Origin: Lewinellaceae bacterium
Lineage (GTDB): Bacteria > Bacteroidota > Bacteroidia > Chitinophagales > Saprospiraceae
NCBI GenBank assembly: GCA_020636315.1
Contig: JACJYA010000005.1
Span: forward strand, 186,001-250,000
Direction: 5' to 3'
DNA length: 64,000 nucleotides
Made by a program: the position numbers and the translations under genes
The notes under the pieces: generated by a model
Database searches by the model: none
The model's input: the letters and a program-made list of their open reading frames with translations, nothing else
Told to the model about the DNA's origin: nothing
Shown here: positions 53,977 through 62,626 of the stretch, piece after piece
How the letters are laid out: each line of letters begins with the position of its first letter
Position numbering within the stretch: the stretch's first letter is position 1

Positions 53977-56346
53977 CTAATCCTCACTACCTGAAGGAGG
54001 TGGCGCTCCCGTTCCCCAATCCTCGTTTGGGGCTGGGCCCATCTCAAAAACCAGCTTACCGCCCTCCATAAGCTTCGATCGTTCTATCCAGCACCGTTCC
54101 AGAAGATCTCCGTTTAAAGATGCGGACTGAATGCAGGCATTGCCCGGAGCATTATTCACCGTCTCTATCGCCAATTTTTTCCCCGGATAATACGCAGTAT
54201 TCAGCTCGATGACGATGGTGTCGAAGAGGGGGCTGCCAAACTGGAAAGTGGGGTTGGCGGCGGTGTGGCCCTGAACATCAAAAAGGCCCATGGCGGCCAT
54301 GACGTACCAGGCTCCTAGTTGTCCCTGGTCTTCATCCTGCCCGTAACCGTAACCGTGGAGCGGTTCTGTCCCGTAGAATTCGTTGCAGATGGCGCGCGTC
54401 CATTTCTGGGTGAGCCAGGGTTTGCCGGAATAATTGAACAGCCAGGGATTGTGCAGGCAGGGCTGGTTGCCGTGATTGTACAATTTTTCAATACCGGAAA
54501 AGCTGTGGATCTCTTCCCCGCCGCCAAAAACGCTCTTCTGAGCGTCGGTAAACATCTGTTCCAGGCGCTGATTGAAGGTATCTCTTCCCATCATACCGAT
54601 CAACCCGGCAATATCGTGTGGCACATACCAGGTGTATTGAAAGGCGTTGCCTTCCTGAAAGCCGTACCAGGCTTTGAGCGGGTCGAAATCTTCGATAAAT
54701 TCACCATCCGGAAGCCTGGGGCGGATGAACCGGGTTTCCGGGTCAAAAAGGTTCTTCCAATAGCTGGCCTGTCCCATAAGTTTATGGTAGTCTGCCTCCT
54801 GGCCCCGGGCTTTTGCCATCTGGGCAACGGCAAAGGAGCTGAAGCAGTACTCCAGGGTGTGGGATGCGCCGAAATTAAAAACCCAGCCATTGGAAATGGT
54901 TGTATCCCGGAAAGGCACATACCCCTTTTTCAGGAACCAGTGCAGGTCGTATTTGCCGTTGCCGAGGTTGCGGCCGCGGGATTCCAGTTCATTCTTTCGG
55001 GCCGCTTCGTACCCCGTTGTTACATCGAAATCCCGGATGCCGCAATTGTAGGCCGAAGCGAGGAGCAGCCCCTGGAAATTGGTCTGTACGCCGTTGGCGA
55101 AAGCACCGGCGGCCCGGCCGTCGTGCAGCCAGCCCGTTTCTTTAAAGAAGTCGATATTGGATTGCACATACTGGCTCAGATATTCGGGGTAGGCCAGGGC
55201 CCATAGCTGCCCGAGGTTCCAGAAGCCGCCCCAGATTCCGTCGGTATTAAAGTGGTGGTATTCCGGCTTGCCGCTGGGGTCCGGGGGGATCTGCCCTGCG
55301 GTTCCGTCGTGCCTGGGATATTGCCCGTTCACATCCTCGGAGATTCCCCTTCCAAGCAGTGCGTGGTACAGGCCGGTGTAAAATTTTACCCGATCCTCTT
55401 CCCGGCCTCCTTTCACCCGGATGCGCCCCAGCATTTTATTCCAGGCCCGGCGGGCCTGAGCATGAACCTCGTCAAAATCCCTGCCTTTGGTTTCCACCGC
55501 CAGGTTTAGCCGGGCGTTTTCGATATTGGTGTAGGAGAGGCCCACCTGCATTTCCACCACTTCCTGATCGCCGGTGGAGAACGTGAGATACAGGCCATTG
55601 CCCACTCCTTTCGTTTCCCGGTTTCCGGCAGTAGCAACGGAATCGACAAAAGATCCTGCTTCTTCCGGCCTTTTGCTCAGGCGCGCCACAAAATACATTT
55701 TCACCCGGCTTTCCGGGTCGCAGAATTTGAGGTATTCCGGGAAGGTTTCTACATAACCTTCGACCTCGCGGGCGCCGTCCCAGCGGGCCCAGGCGTCCGT
55801 CACCGTGCTGCTTTCGCCCTGTTTGTGGCCAATATCGAAAATCAGGTGAGCCGCTTCTGAAGCAGGGAAGGTGTAACGGTGGTAGCCCACCCGCTCTGTG
55901 GCAGTTAGTTCTGCCCTGATCTGATAATCTTTAAGGAATACCGAGTAATATCCCGGCTCTGCCTGTTCTGTCTCCTTTTCGAACCGGGACCGGTAGCCGG
56001 TGTCGGGGTTTTCAGGTGTTCCCGGAACAGTTTTCAGTTCGCCTGTAACCGGCATTACCACCACGCCACCGACCTGGAACTCGTGGAAATGGCCGAACCC
56101 TTCGATAGAAGTGTGCCTGTCGTCATACCCCTGTGGGGCCCAGCTGCCTATTCCCTCATAAGCATTGGTGTGAGGCGCCAGTTTGGCCATGCCGAAGGGC
56201 AGGGCCGCCGGCGTGTAGAAAAACCACCGGCCGTGAACGGAACCGATCTGAGGATCGACATACCGGATGGCATCAAAAAGAGGTTCTTGTTCCTGCCGGC
56301 AACCAAAAAGGACGATTAGGAGCAGGGGTAGCCAAAGCTTTTTCAT
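53977..56346 (-). CDS. GH92-family glycosyl hydrolase (alpha-1,2-mannosidase type), lipoprotein
   Basis: This inverting, calcium-dependent alpha-mannosidase of 789 residues has a lipoprotein signal (IVLFGC). The N-terminal beta domain contains YVDPQIGSVHGRWFFYTPAA, and the helical catalytic domain includes YHFNTDGIWGGFWNL-like aromatic rungs. Near the end, YNHGNQPCLHNPWLFNYSG, then GQDEDQGQLGAWYVMAAMG, supply the conserved catalytic acid/base region. Calcium ligands are expected in the HNTDG and NHGNQP parts. I chose the ATG giving MKKLWLPLLLIVLF. The gene follows a GT-A-type glycosyltransferase gene by 72 bases on the same strand. Its likely role is removal of mannose residues from glycans. 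Confidence 0.93.
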   Translation of the reverse strand: MKKLWLPLLLIVLFGCRQEQEPLFDAIRYVDPQIGSVHGRWFFYTPAALPFGMAKLAPHTNAYEGIGSWAPQGYDDRHTSIEGFGHFHEFQVGGVVVMPVTGELKTVPGTPENPDTGYRSRFEKETEQAEPGYYSVFLKDYQIRAELTATERVGYHRYTFPASEAAHLIFDIGHKQGESSTVTDAWARWDGAREVEGYVETFPEYLKFCDPESRVKMYFVARLSKRPEEAGSFVDSVATAGNRETKGVGNGLYLTFSTGDQEVVEMQVGLSYTNIENARLNLAVETKGRDFDEVHAQARRAWNKMLGRIRVKGGREEDRVKFYTGLYHALLGRGISEDVNGQYPRHDGTAGQIPPDPSGKPEYHHFNTDGIWGGFWNLGQLWALAYPEYLSQYVQSNIDFFKETGWLHDGRAAGAFANGVQTNFQGLLLASAYNCGIRDFDVTTGYEAARKNELESRGRNLGNGKYDLHWFLKKGYVPFRDTTISNGWVFNFGASHTLEYCFSSFAVAQMAKARGQEADYHKLMGQASYWKNLFDPETRFIRPRLPDGEFIEDFDPLKAWYGFQEGNAFQYTWYVPHDIAGLIGMMGRDTFNQRLEQMFTDAQKSVFGGGEEIHSFSGIEKLYNHGNQPCLHNPWLFNYSGKPWLTQKWTRAICNEFYGTEPLHGYGYGQDEDQGQLGAWYVMAAMGLFDVQGHTAANPTFQFGSPLFDTIVIELNTAYYPGKKLAIETVNNAPGNACIQSASLNGDLLERCWIERSKLMEGGKLVFEMGPAPNEDWGTGAPPPSGSED

Positions 56347-56417
56347 TGATATCGGTATGAGACAAAAAAGCAATATCAAGAAAATTTCTCACATTATAGC
56401 GCTCGTTTTACCTAACC

Positions 56418-57674
56418 TCAGGCCGGATTTTGCAAAGCTTCCTCCTTTTTGGCCACGATCCAGGCCGCCATTGCTGCCGGCGACATGACAGCCGGGTCGC
56501 CCAGTCGGTTATCCGCCACTGCTTCCAACTCCCGGGGCAGGTGGTTGATCAAGACGTCCAGGTCTTTTGAGGAATCGATATGGTCGTCAATGACGCCGGC
56601 CATTTCCTCATTGTAGGGGACGCCCCGTTCCCGGACGGCTGTAACCAGGCCTTTCAACAGGGTTTCCCAGGTGGTCATCGGGCCCTGGACAATGGAGGCG
56701 GATTCGGCAAAGGAATCGATAAAGGCGAAGGGCACTTTGGCGAATGGTTCGTTCAGCGCCAGAGTGCAGGCGATCCAGTCGGAGTCAAAGGAAAAGTCGT
56801 AAACGGAGGGTTTTTCCAGTATCTTCTCCAGCACGTCCCGGTGATACAGTTTAAAAGCTGCCTGGGAATCAAGAATGCCTCTGGAGAAGATGCTGTGGCC
56901 CACCATGCGTTGCATGTGCCTCAGTGCTTTGATACCGATGCCCCACCGGCTTTCCTGTTTGACCAGCACAGAGTGCTCGTGTTTCCGGTTGCCCAGCACT
57001 ACCTTGTAGCCTTCCGCCAGGTGCTTCTCCAGTAGCAGGCCGGTTTGGCCCAGGTGTACCGAGTTGTCGGCATCAGTATAAACGATGGCTTCAGCCCCGT
57101 CCTCCAGGGCTTTCTGGCAACCCAGGATAATAGCGCCTCCTTTGCGGGAATCATTGGCGGAGGCCAGGTTCCTCAAGGGGCCTGAGCCGGCGGGCAATGA
57201 TTCCTCCAGGAATACTACGGACACTTTTTCCTGCAGTGGTGAGCTCCGGATAATCTCCCGGGCGATGCGGCCGCTACCGTAAGGGCACCCGTCATCGACG
57301 GCATACAGGCGCCAGTCGATGGCGGAATTCTTAAACAGCCAGTCCAGTTGCCTGAGTTTTACATTGAGGAGGTCTTCGCCATTGGGGTTATCTCCGGATT
57401 TGGGAAGCAGGCGGTTCTGTTCCCCCCACATGGCAAAGATGATGCCGATCTTCAGGGGCCGGGTATTGGCCTCGACAAACCGCCGGGAGGCCAGTACTTT
57501 AAAGGCCAGCTTGAATTCCAGGGGAGCATTGCCGTTTAATGCCAGCCGTTCCACTTCTGCAAAAGGGTAGGGGGCTAACTGATCTACGAGTTGAATGAGG
57601 CTTTCCTGGTCTTGAGGCGCGGTGAGGTCAAAGGAGTTTTTGCTGCTGGAGCACAGCTGATCTAAGGTGTTCAT
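56418..57674 (-). CDS. glycosyltransferase with GT-A fold (GT2-like), unusual subfamily
   Basis: The 418-residue cytoplasmic protein has an N-terminal helical region (~1-70) then a GT-A core: PLKIGIIFAMWGEQNRL, WRLYAVDDGCPYGSGRIARE, KGGAIILGCQKALEDGAEAI and the DxD-type YTDADNS that binds Mn-nucleotide sugar. Next come the acceptor-side GYKVVLGNRKHEHSVLVKQE, RGILDSQAAFKLYHRDVLE and DFSFDSDWIACTLAL. The later motifs resemble dolichol-phosphate glucosyltransferase/GT2 proteins, but it lacks the usual membrane helices and has an N-terminal extension. I chose the ATG at MNTLDQLC. It is upstream of GH92 by 72 bases; the pairing of synthesis and mannosidase functions is unexplained. Confidence 0.78.
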   Translation of the reverse strand: MNTLDQLCSSSKNSFDLTAPQDQESLIQLVDQLAPYPFAEVERLALNGNAPLEFKLAFKVLASRRFVEANTRPLKIGIIFAMWGEQNRLLPKSGDNPNGEDLLNVKLRQLDWLFKNSAIDWRLYAVDDGCPYGSGRIAREIIRSSPLQEKVSVVFLEESLPAGSGPLRNLASANDSRKGGAIILGCQKALEDGAEAIVYTDADNSVHLGQTGLLLEKHLAEGYKVVLGNRKHEHSVLVKQESRWGIGIKALRHMQRMVGHSIFSRGILDSQAAFKLYHRDVLEKILEKPSVYDFSFDSDWIACTLALNEPFAKVPFAFIDSFAESASIVQGPMTTWETLLKGLVTAVRERGVPYNEEMAGVIDDHIDSSKDLDVLINHLPRELEAVADNRLGDPAVMSPAAMAAWIVAKKEEALQNPA

Positions 57675-57807
57675 TTTGAAGTTGTAGTTTATGAAAAAGT
57701 TGCTAATATTTCCTGGCATAAAGATACGGGCTACCTGGCAAAAAGTTGCCCTTTGTTGCACCTTCTCAGAGGGAAGTTTTGGGTTGAGAGGTGCGACTCA
57801 AGGGCCT

Positions 57808-57938
57808 GTTCATAGTTCCTTGGGGACCGTTCATAGTTCCTGGTTTCTGGTTACTGGGTTCCTTGTTATTCTGGAAACCAGCGGGTTACCGTAAAGCAAT
57901 AACCCCAGAAACCCCACAAACCCAGAAACCCACAAACC
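57808..57938. repeat. cluster of short direct and inverted repeats
   Basis: GTTCATAGTTCCT occurs twice 21 bases apart (starts 57808 and 57829). Further on, a 16-17-base unit with core CAGAAACCC and ACAAACC is present twice in tandem near 57905-57938, and GGTTTCTGG/CCAGAAACC inversions link both parts. It lies upstream of the GT gene and after the next gene's stop; the function is unknown. Confidence 0.5.
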
Positions 57939-57947
57939 CTCCCGCAT

Positions 57948-58454
57948 CTACGGCCCTTTCTCCCGTTCGATCTCATTGCGAAAGATAGAATCCCTCCATT
58001 GGCTGGTGAGGGTGACGGTTAGCAGAACCGCTGCCTGGACGCACAGGCCCAGGCCGGCGCCCAGCAGGAACTGCCCGGAAATACGCAACCCCCCTGCCAG
58101 GGCAAAACACAGGCCCATGATGAGAAGGGCTTGTTCAAAAAAGCGGCGGGTAAGGGCGGCCTGTTCCCGCCTCTCCAGCCGGGGAAGCTCCTGGGCGGCG
58201 AAAGTCGGAGGAGCGATCTCGACGATAGGATGGAGTTCTCTTTTCAGCCGCCGGGCAATCAGCAACCTACGGATACCGGCCCGTGCCTGCACCAGGCTTA
58301 ACATGCAGGTAGAAAACAACAATGCCTGTAACAGATCTCCCTGCCAATGGCCATAAGCCCAGCCGGCCACGGCGCTGGTTAGTATCCCCCAGGCCAGAAG
58401 GAACACGCCCGTACGGCGTTCTGCTCGCAGATATGCATCAAATTGCCTTTCCAT
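57948..58454 (-). CDS. small membrane protein of unknown function
   Basis: The 168-residue protein starts MERQFDAYLRAERRTGVFLL. It has four hydrophobic segments in two pairs: VFLLAWGILTSAVAGWAYGH and DLLQALLFSTCMLSLVQA, then EQALLIMGLCFALAGGL and QFLLGAGLGLCVQAAVLLTV. A charged basic cytoplasmic loop (RRLLIARRLKRELHP) and an ERREQAALTRRFFE linker lie between the pairs. Similar four-helix orphan proteins are common in Saprospiria. No family is recognised. An upstream in-frame start would add 79 residues without protein-like quality and was rejected. Confidence 0.72.
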   Translation of the reverse strand: MERQFDAYLRAERRTGVFLLAWGILTSAVAGWAYGHWQGDLLQALLFSTCMLSLVQARAGIRRLLIARRLKRELHPIVEIAPPTFAAQELPRLERREQAALTRRFFEQALLIMGLCFALAGGLRISGQFLLGAGLGLCVQAAVLLTVTLTSQWRDSIFRNEIEREKGP

Positions 58455-58689
58455 AGTGGCTAATTTCGCAATTCGGCAGAGCTTACCCAAACATTGAGAA
58501 GGAAAGAATAGGGCCGTGGCCGTTTTCCAGATATTCACCCTTTTTTCTGGCCGAAACCGGAACTGCTTTTGCAGAATGGCCGGCTTCCCGGAGAAATGAG
58601 AAAATGGGAGTGAGGTTATCTGGTTAACATCTTTCTGCGTATATTTAAGGGTTCTACCATCAAAACAATACAAGCAGCGCTCATCAGCC

Positions 58690-59049
58690 ATGAAAAATAA
58701 ATGCGTAGAATGCGGAGAAGAATTTATCGGCAGGGCAGATAAGAAGTTCTGCTCGGCCTACTGTCGCAGCAGTTACAACAACCGCCTGAACCGGGACGCC
58801 AATAATTTTATCCGGAACATCAACAACATTCTCCGGAAAAACCGGCGGATACTCGCAAGGTTAAACCCTAAGGGAAAGGCAAGAGTGCATCGGGACAAAT
58901 TGCTGGAAAACGGATTCAAGTTCAGCTATTTCACCAATGAGTACATCACTAAATCCGGTAATATTTACCGGTTTTGCTATGACCAGGGTTACCTGGAGGC
59001 AGATAATGGGTATTATACGCTGGTGGTACGGCAGGAATATGTTGAATAG
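58690..59049 (+). CDS. small zinc-ribbon protein
   Basis: The 119-residue protein has an N-terminal four-cysteine zinc ribbon (CVECG then FCSAYC, residues ~5-26), a basic helix (NRLNRDANNFIRNINNILRK) and a C-terminal alpha/beta part (ISTKSG-like NEYITKSGNIYRFCYDQGYL). It resembles DUF2116-like zinc-ribbon proteins that are widespread but uncharacterised in Bacteroidota. The helix and ribbon would allow binding to nucleic acid. It is convergent with the PepSY-like gene 24 bases away and divergent from the small membrane protein. Confidence 0.82.
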   Translation: MKNKCVECGEEFIGRADKKFCSAYCRSSYNNRLNRDANNFIRNINNILRKNRRILARLNPKGKARVHRDKLLENGFKFSYFTNEYITKSGNIYRFCYDQGYLEADNGYYTLVVRQEYVE

Positions 59050-59073
59050 AAAGGCGGGCGGCACTGCGCCTCC

Positions 59074-59553
59074 TCAATAAAGCTCCAACCCCTCCGTAAA
59101 ACGAATTTGCTGCGTGTCCATCAGGGCGCCGGTACGGTCCAGGAACTCAATGACTACCTCCTCGAACGTTTCGGACTCGATGCGATAGAAATAGCCTCCC
59201 GGGTGGAGTACTTTGGCCAGAAAGGTGATATCGGAATGCCGGTGTGTTTTTTCCAGGTAGCGATAGACGGCCCGTGGCAACTGGCTGGTGTAGAGCCTGA
59301 TCCTGGTTTCCAGCCATTCGCCGTCTTCGGCAAAAAAAGCTTTTTTCAATCCGCCTTCCTCGTTGAAAGTAGCGACGATGGCATCTTTTCGGACTTCCCA
59401 GAAAACATCCTGTTTATGGACATCCGGAAACATCTGTTCGAAAGCCGTTCGTACATTCTCCGGGATATTATCGTTGGCAATGGCGAGGGTGCTCATAAAA
59501 AAGAGCAGAAAGAGTGGTATAAGCCTTTGGTACATGAGGGTGTCCGTTTTCAT
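59074..59553 (-). CDS. PepSY-like secreted protein
   Basis: The 159-residue exported protein has a signal peptide (FFMSTLAIA). It carries two PepSY-like repeats of DUF2874 type: IPENVRTAFEQMFPDVHKQD, VFWEVRKDAIVATF, GEWLETRIRLYTSQLPRAVY, then EKTHRHSDITFLAKVLHPGG. Such proteins are common periplasmic modules in Bacteroidota and may inhibit or bind proteases or peptides. An internal ATG six codons later (MYQRLIP) is an alternative start that keeps the signal peptide. It follows the CHAD gene by 73 bases on the same strand. Confidence 0.78.
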   Translation of the reverse strand: MKTDTLMYQRLIPLFLLFFMSTLAIANDNIPENVRTAFEQMFPDVHKQDVFWEVRKDAIVATFNEEGGLKKAFFAEDGEWLETRIRLYTSQLPRAVYRYLEKTHRHSDITFLAKVLHPGGYFYRIESETFEEVVIEFLDRTGALMDTQQIRFTEGLELY

Positions 59554-59626
59554 TGTCTCGATGCCAATAACTACAAATGGAATGGCAATTGGTTGCCTGT
59601 TGACGAAAATTTTTCAAAAAACAGGT

Positions 59627-60523
59627 TTACAACAGGTTCCCATCCAGGATTTCCCGCATGCGGCGGATAAATGCTTTCGGAGGTTCCGCATAGATAAGCT
59701 TTCCTGCCTTTCGGGCCTTCTTCAGGAGTTCATGCTGATGGCTGCTGGCAAGGGCCGACAGCACCTTCCGGGCCTCTGCCGGCAGGTGTTCCTGGTAGCT
59801 TTCCATTTTTTCCATCAGAAGCGCCAGGTCGTGGTAGTCTCCCAGAAAATCTGCCAGCACTTTGGTTTCTTTTTTGTAAGCCCTGAATACCCTTGGCCAG
59901 CCTTGTCTCAGCAGGCGGTAGTGGTACCAGAGGTACTTTACCCGTTTCCGCCATTCGTGCATATCCTCAACCGACGGGTTCCCAAGGGATTTGTGAAAAC
60001 CTTTGTATCCTCTCTGATAGACCCTGTGGAGGCTGGCCATTGTGTTCTTCAGGCACCGGTCCCGAACAGGCAGTTCTAAAAAGCGGTTGCGTTCCTGCCG
60101 GAGCAGTTCTATGGCATCCTCCACCTTGTTCTCTTCCTCCACTTCTTCTTCCCGGATAGCCTCACGCTCTTCTTCCAGCAGTGAACGAAGTACCTCGAAT
60201 GCTTCCTGATTCACCATGTTGCCAAACAGTTCCTGTAAAAGATCGACGGTTTCAATACGGGAAGTGATGTCTCTGAGGTTTGCCAGCTTACGGCCCAGGT
60301 CGCGGTAGAACACATTGCCCTCTTTGTAAATGTTGTGGCCTACCTCGTCACGGACCAGGCGGTACAGGGCACGCAGTTTTTTGAAGTGCTTCCTGGCTTT
60401 ATGTATCCCGCTGTGCAGGCTGTCGTCATTGGCCAGGGCGTCGATGGCCATGTTGTTCTGCTCCAGGCCGATCCGTTTGATGCCTTCGGAAAAAGATTCG
60501 TTCTTTTCGAGATAGTAGGGCAT
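59627..60523 (-). CDS. CHAD-domain protein
   Basis: The 298-residue helical protein contains a CHAD domain. This family is linked to polyphosphate binding. The expected conserved His/basic residues are in HSGIHKARKHFKKLRALYR and in the second repeat HEWRKRVKYLWYHYRLLRQG. A heavily Glu-rich linker (EEEREAIREEEVEEENKVED) separates helices near residue ~130. It may bind polyphosphate in the cytoplasm; no PPK or CYTH gene is adjacent. It precedes the PepSY-like gene; the pairing has no obvious meaning. Confidence 0.9.
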   Translation of the reverse strand: MPYYLEKNESFSEGIKRIGLEQNNMAIDALANDDSLHSGIHKARKHFKKLRALYRLVRDEVGHNIYKEGNVFYRDLGRKLANLRDITSRIETVDLLQELFGNMVNQEAFEVLRSLLEEEREAIREEEVEEENKVEDAIELLRQERNRFLELPVRDRCLKNTMASLHRVYQRGYKGFHKSLGNPSVEDMHEWRKRVKYLWYHYRLLRQGWPRVFRAYKKETKVLADFLGDYHDLALLMEKMESYQEHLPAEARKVLSALASSHQHELLKKARKAGKLIYAEPPKAFIRRMREILDGNLL

Positions 60524-60672
60524 GTGTGAAGGTTTCCTCTATAAAAAACAGATGGATGTTAGTCTCAGAGCATGCGGTTCATCTGAAAAAATTAATGGTA
60601 TTGCTGAAGACGCGAATTTAAGCTTTTTTTCCTTTCAGCCGTTTGTAATAGAGAAGTTCAATCCTAAAAACT

Positions 60673-61845
60673 ATGGGCATCCTGATTCGCATTTTATCTC
60701 TGGCCTGCTTTTTTTGCATCGCGGCCTCTGCTTCTGCTCAGTATCAGGCAATTGACCGCCATGCCCGAAAGGCGCCGGACAGCCTCCGTTACGATCTTCC
60801 CAAATTGGTGGCCTACCTCATCGAACCGGCAGAAACTGAGGTGGAACGGGCCCGCAGCCTTTATGCCTGGCTGGTGCATAACATCGCCTACGATGAAGAG
60901 GCCAGCGCCCAGGGCCGCCGCATCAACCAGAACATCGGACAGATACTGCGGCGTGGACGTGGGCTTTGTTTCGACTATTCGCTCCTGTATGTTGAGCTGT
61001 GCCGGCAGGCGGGGCTGCAATGCCTATCCGTTTCCGGTTACTCCCGGCCAGGGCTCGACAGCCTGGCGTTGCCTTCCGTCCCCGGCCATTCCTGGAATGC
61101 ACTTCTCCTGGATGGGGAGTGGCGGCTGGTGGACGCCACCTGGGGCGCTTCTCCCGGTGAGGATGCCTTGATGGCTCAATACAATACCGGATACTTTCTC
61201 ACGCCGCCCCGCCTGTTTATTCTCAACCACCTGCCCGCCCTGCCCATGTGGCAACTGCTGCCCTGTCCGGTAACGCCCGAGGAGTTTTCCCGCCCGGCCG
61301 GAACCCTGCTTTCTTTAATTGATGGCCGGGATAGCTGTTCTCATTACCGGGATACCATTGCTGCCTTTGTGCTGCTTGGCGAAGCCCGGCAGCGCCTGCT
61401 TGAAGCGGAAGGCACGTATCGTTTTCACCCTACACCCGGTAACCGCCAGGCCTGGGCACAGGCTATTACGGACCAGGCTGTCTATCTGTCCGAACAGGCA
61501 GGCCCGTTACAAAAGGAAGATTCTCTGGAAGTTTTCCTGGAATTTCAGGATAAAGCGATCGGGTATTGCCGTAAAGCCAGGGAACTGGCGGCTCCTCTGC
61601 CCTGGCAAACCGAGTTCTACGCCGGCCTGCTGGTCAACCGCGCTGTAGCTCTCAACCAATTGTCTGGTGAAAGCGATACTGTGGAAAGCGAACTCAGACA
61701 GCTAAAAGACGGGCTGAAAAGCCTCCGGGAAGCCCGGCAGGTACTGCTTACTTTGCCTGAAGAAAACTATTACCGCCAGTATGCCTTAAGGCAATGTGAG
61801 GCTTATCAGGAAGTGTTCGAACACAATATCGGAAGGCTGGAGTAG
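60673..61845 (+). CDS. secreted transglutaminase-like protein
   Basis: The 390-residue exported protein has a signal peptide (ASASAQYQ). The transglutaminase-like/cysteine-protease core (~50-160) shows an N-terminal ARSLYAWLVHNIAYDEEAS, the catalytic Cys in GRGLCFDYSLLYVELCRQAG, the His in PGHSWNALLL and the Asp in GEWRLVDATWGAS. The C-terminal half is helical and tetratricopeptide-like and contains no recognised domain. Family members hydrolyse peptide or amide bonds in cell envelope or act on sugar-peptide bonds. The gene stands alone and converges with a methyltransferase gene. Confidence 0.88.
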   Translation: MGILIRILSLACFFCIAASASAQYQAIDRHARKAPDSLRYDLPKLVAYLIEPAETEVERARSLYAWLVHNIAYDEEASAQGRRINQNIGQILRRGRGLCFDYSLLYVELCRQAGLQCLSVSGYSRPGLDSLALPSVPGHSWNALLLDGEWRLVDATWGASPGEDALMAQYNTGYFLTPPRLFILNHLPALPMWQLLPCPVTPEEFSRPAGTLLSLIDGRDSCSHYRDTIAAFVLLGEARQRLLEAEGTYRFHPTPGNRQAWAQAITDQAVYLSEQAGPLQKEDSLEVFLEFQDKAIGYCRKARELAAPLPWQTEFYAGLLVNRAVALNQLSGESDTVESELRQLKDGLKSLREARQVLLTLPEENYYRQYALRQCEAYQEVFEHNIGRLE

Positions 61846-61890
61846 GGCTTAACAAAAATCCTCAATCAAAAATCAAAAATTTCCACCTCT

Positions 61891-62568
61891 TCATTTCACG
61901 GCTTCCTTATGGTTCAGCAGCATCCAGTTGCCGCCGACGTCGAGATAAGCGCCCTGCGGGAAAGTACGGAGAAATTGACGTTCGAAGAAATGACGGGTGG
62001 CCCTGCGGTCCTTCTCGGTATCGGACAGGCGGTTGTACAACAGCAGCCCTCCCGGGGCGAGGGCATTCCTGAGTCCTTCCAGGAATGCCTGGCTTTCAAA
62101 TATTTCCGGCACTTTGTCATCCAGGAAAATATCCATGCAGATCATACTGAACTGCTCCTGGTTTTGCAGGATGAAGGCATAGGCATCTGCACAGATGATA
62201 GAAACAGGCGCTTTAAGGCTGTCCAGGCCGTACCGTTCGGCCAGATAAATTACTGACTCATCTTTTTCGACGGCGGTGTAGCGAAAATTCCTGCCGAACT
62301 TTTTTTCCAGGATGAGGGGGATGCTTCCCAGCCCCAGCCCCAGAATAAGGACGTCTTTTCCCGGCGCCTTGTCCAGGTTGAGGTGTTCAAAAGCCCAAAG
62401 AAAATTGGTATACAGGTCTTCAAAGGAATAAACGGCATTGGCGGTGCATAACTGGTAGCGGCCATTGTGGAGGCTGACGTATAAATGAGGGTTTATTTCG
62501 CTCGGTGCACTTTCGATGTGCCATTCGAACAAGTAACTGAGCAGCCGTTTCCAGTAGGGTTGTTTCAA
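61891..62568 (-). CDS. spermidine-synthase-like methyltransferase-fold protein
   Basis: The protein has a Rossmann-type fold with motif DVLILGLGLGSIPLILEKKF (SAM/dcSAM binding), YTAVEKDESVIYLAERYG (acidic ribose binding), ICADAYAFI and MICMDIFLDDKVPEIF, resembling spermidine-synthase-like proteins, which in Bacteroidota often lack polyamine activity. Substrate is unknown. The start is unclear: the frame extends upstream across the end of the GlmU-like gene. I used the TTG after residues NS (LKQPYWKRLLSYLFEW), which leaves a 58-base gap; a GTG 17 codons further upstream is the main alternative. Confidence 0.7.
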   Translation of the reverse strand: MKQPYWKRLLSYLFEWHIESAPSEINPHLYVSLHNGRYQLCTANAVYSFEDLYTNFLWAFEHLNLDKAPGKDVLILGLGLGSIPLILEKKFGRNFRYTAVEKDESVIYLAERYGLDSLKAPVSIICADAYAFILQNQEQFSMICMDIFLDDKVPEIFESQAFLEGLRNALAPGGLLLYNRLSDTEKDRRATRHFFERQFLRTFPQGAYLDVGGNWMLLNHKEAVK

Positions 62569-62626
62569 AGAATTCTGAATTGAATGCCGCCGGCAGGTTC
62601 CGCTCCGGCGGATGAAAACTGAATGG

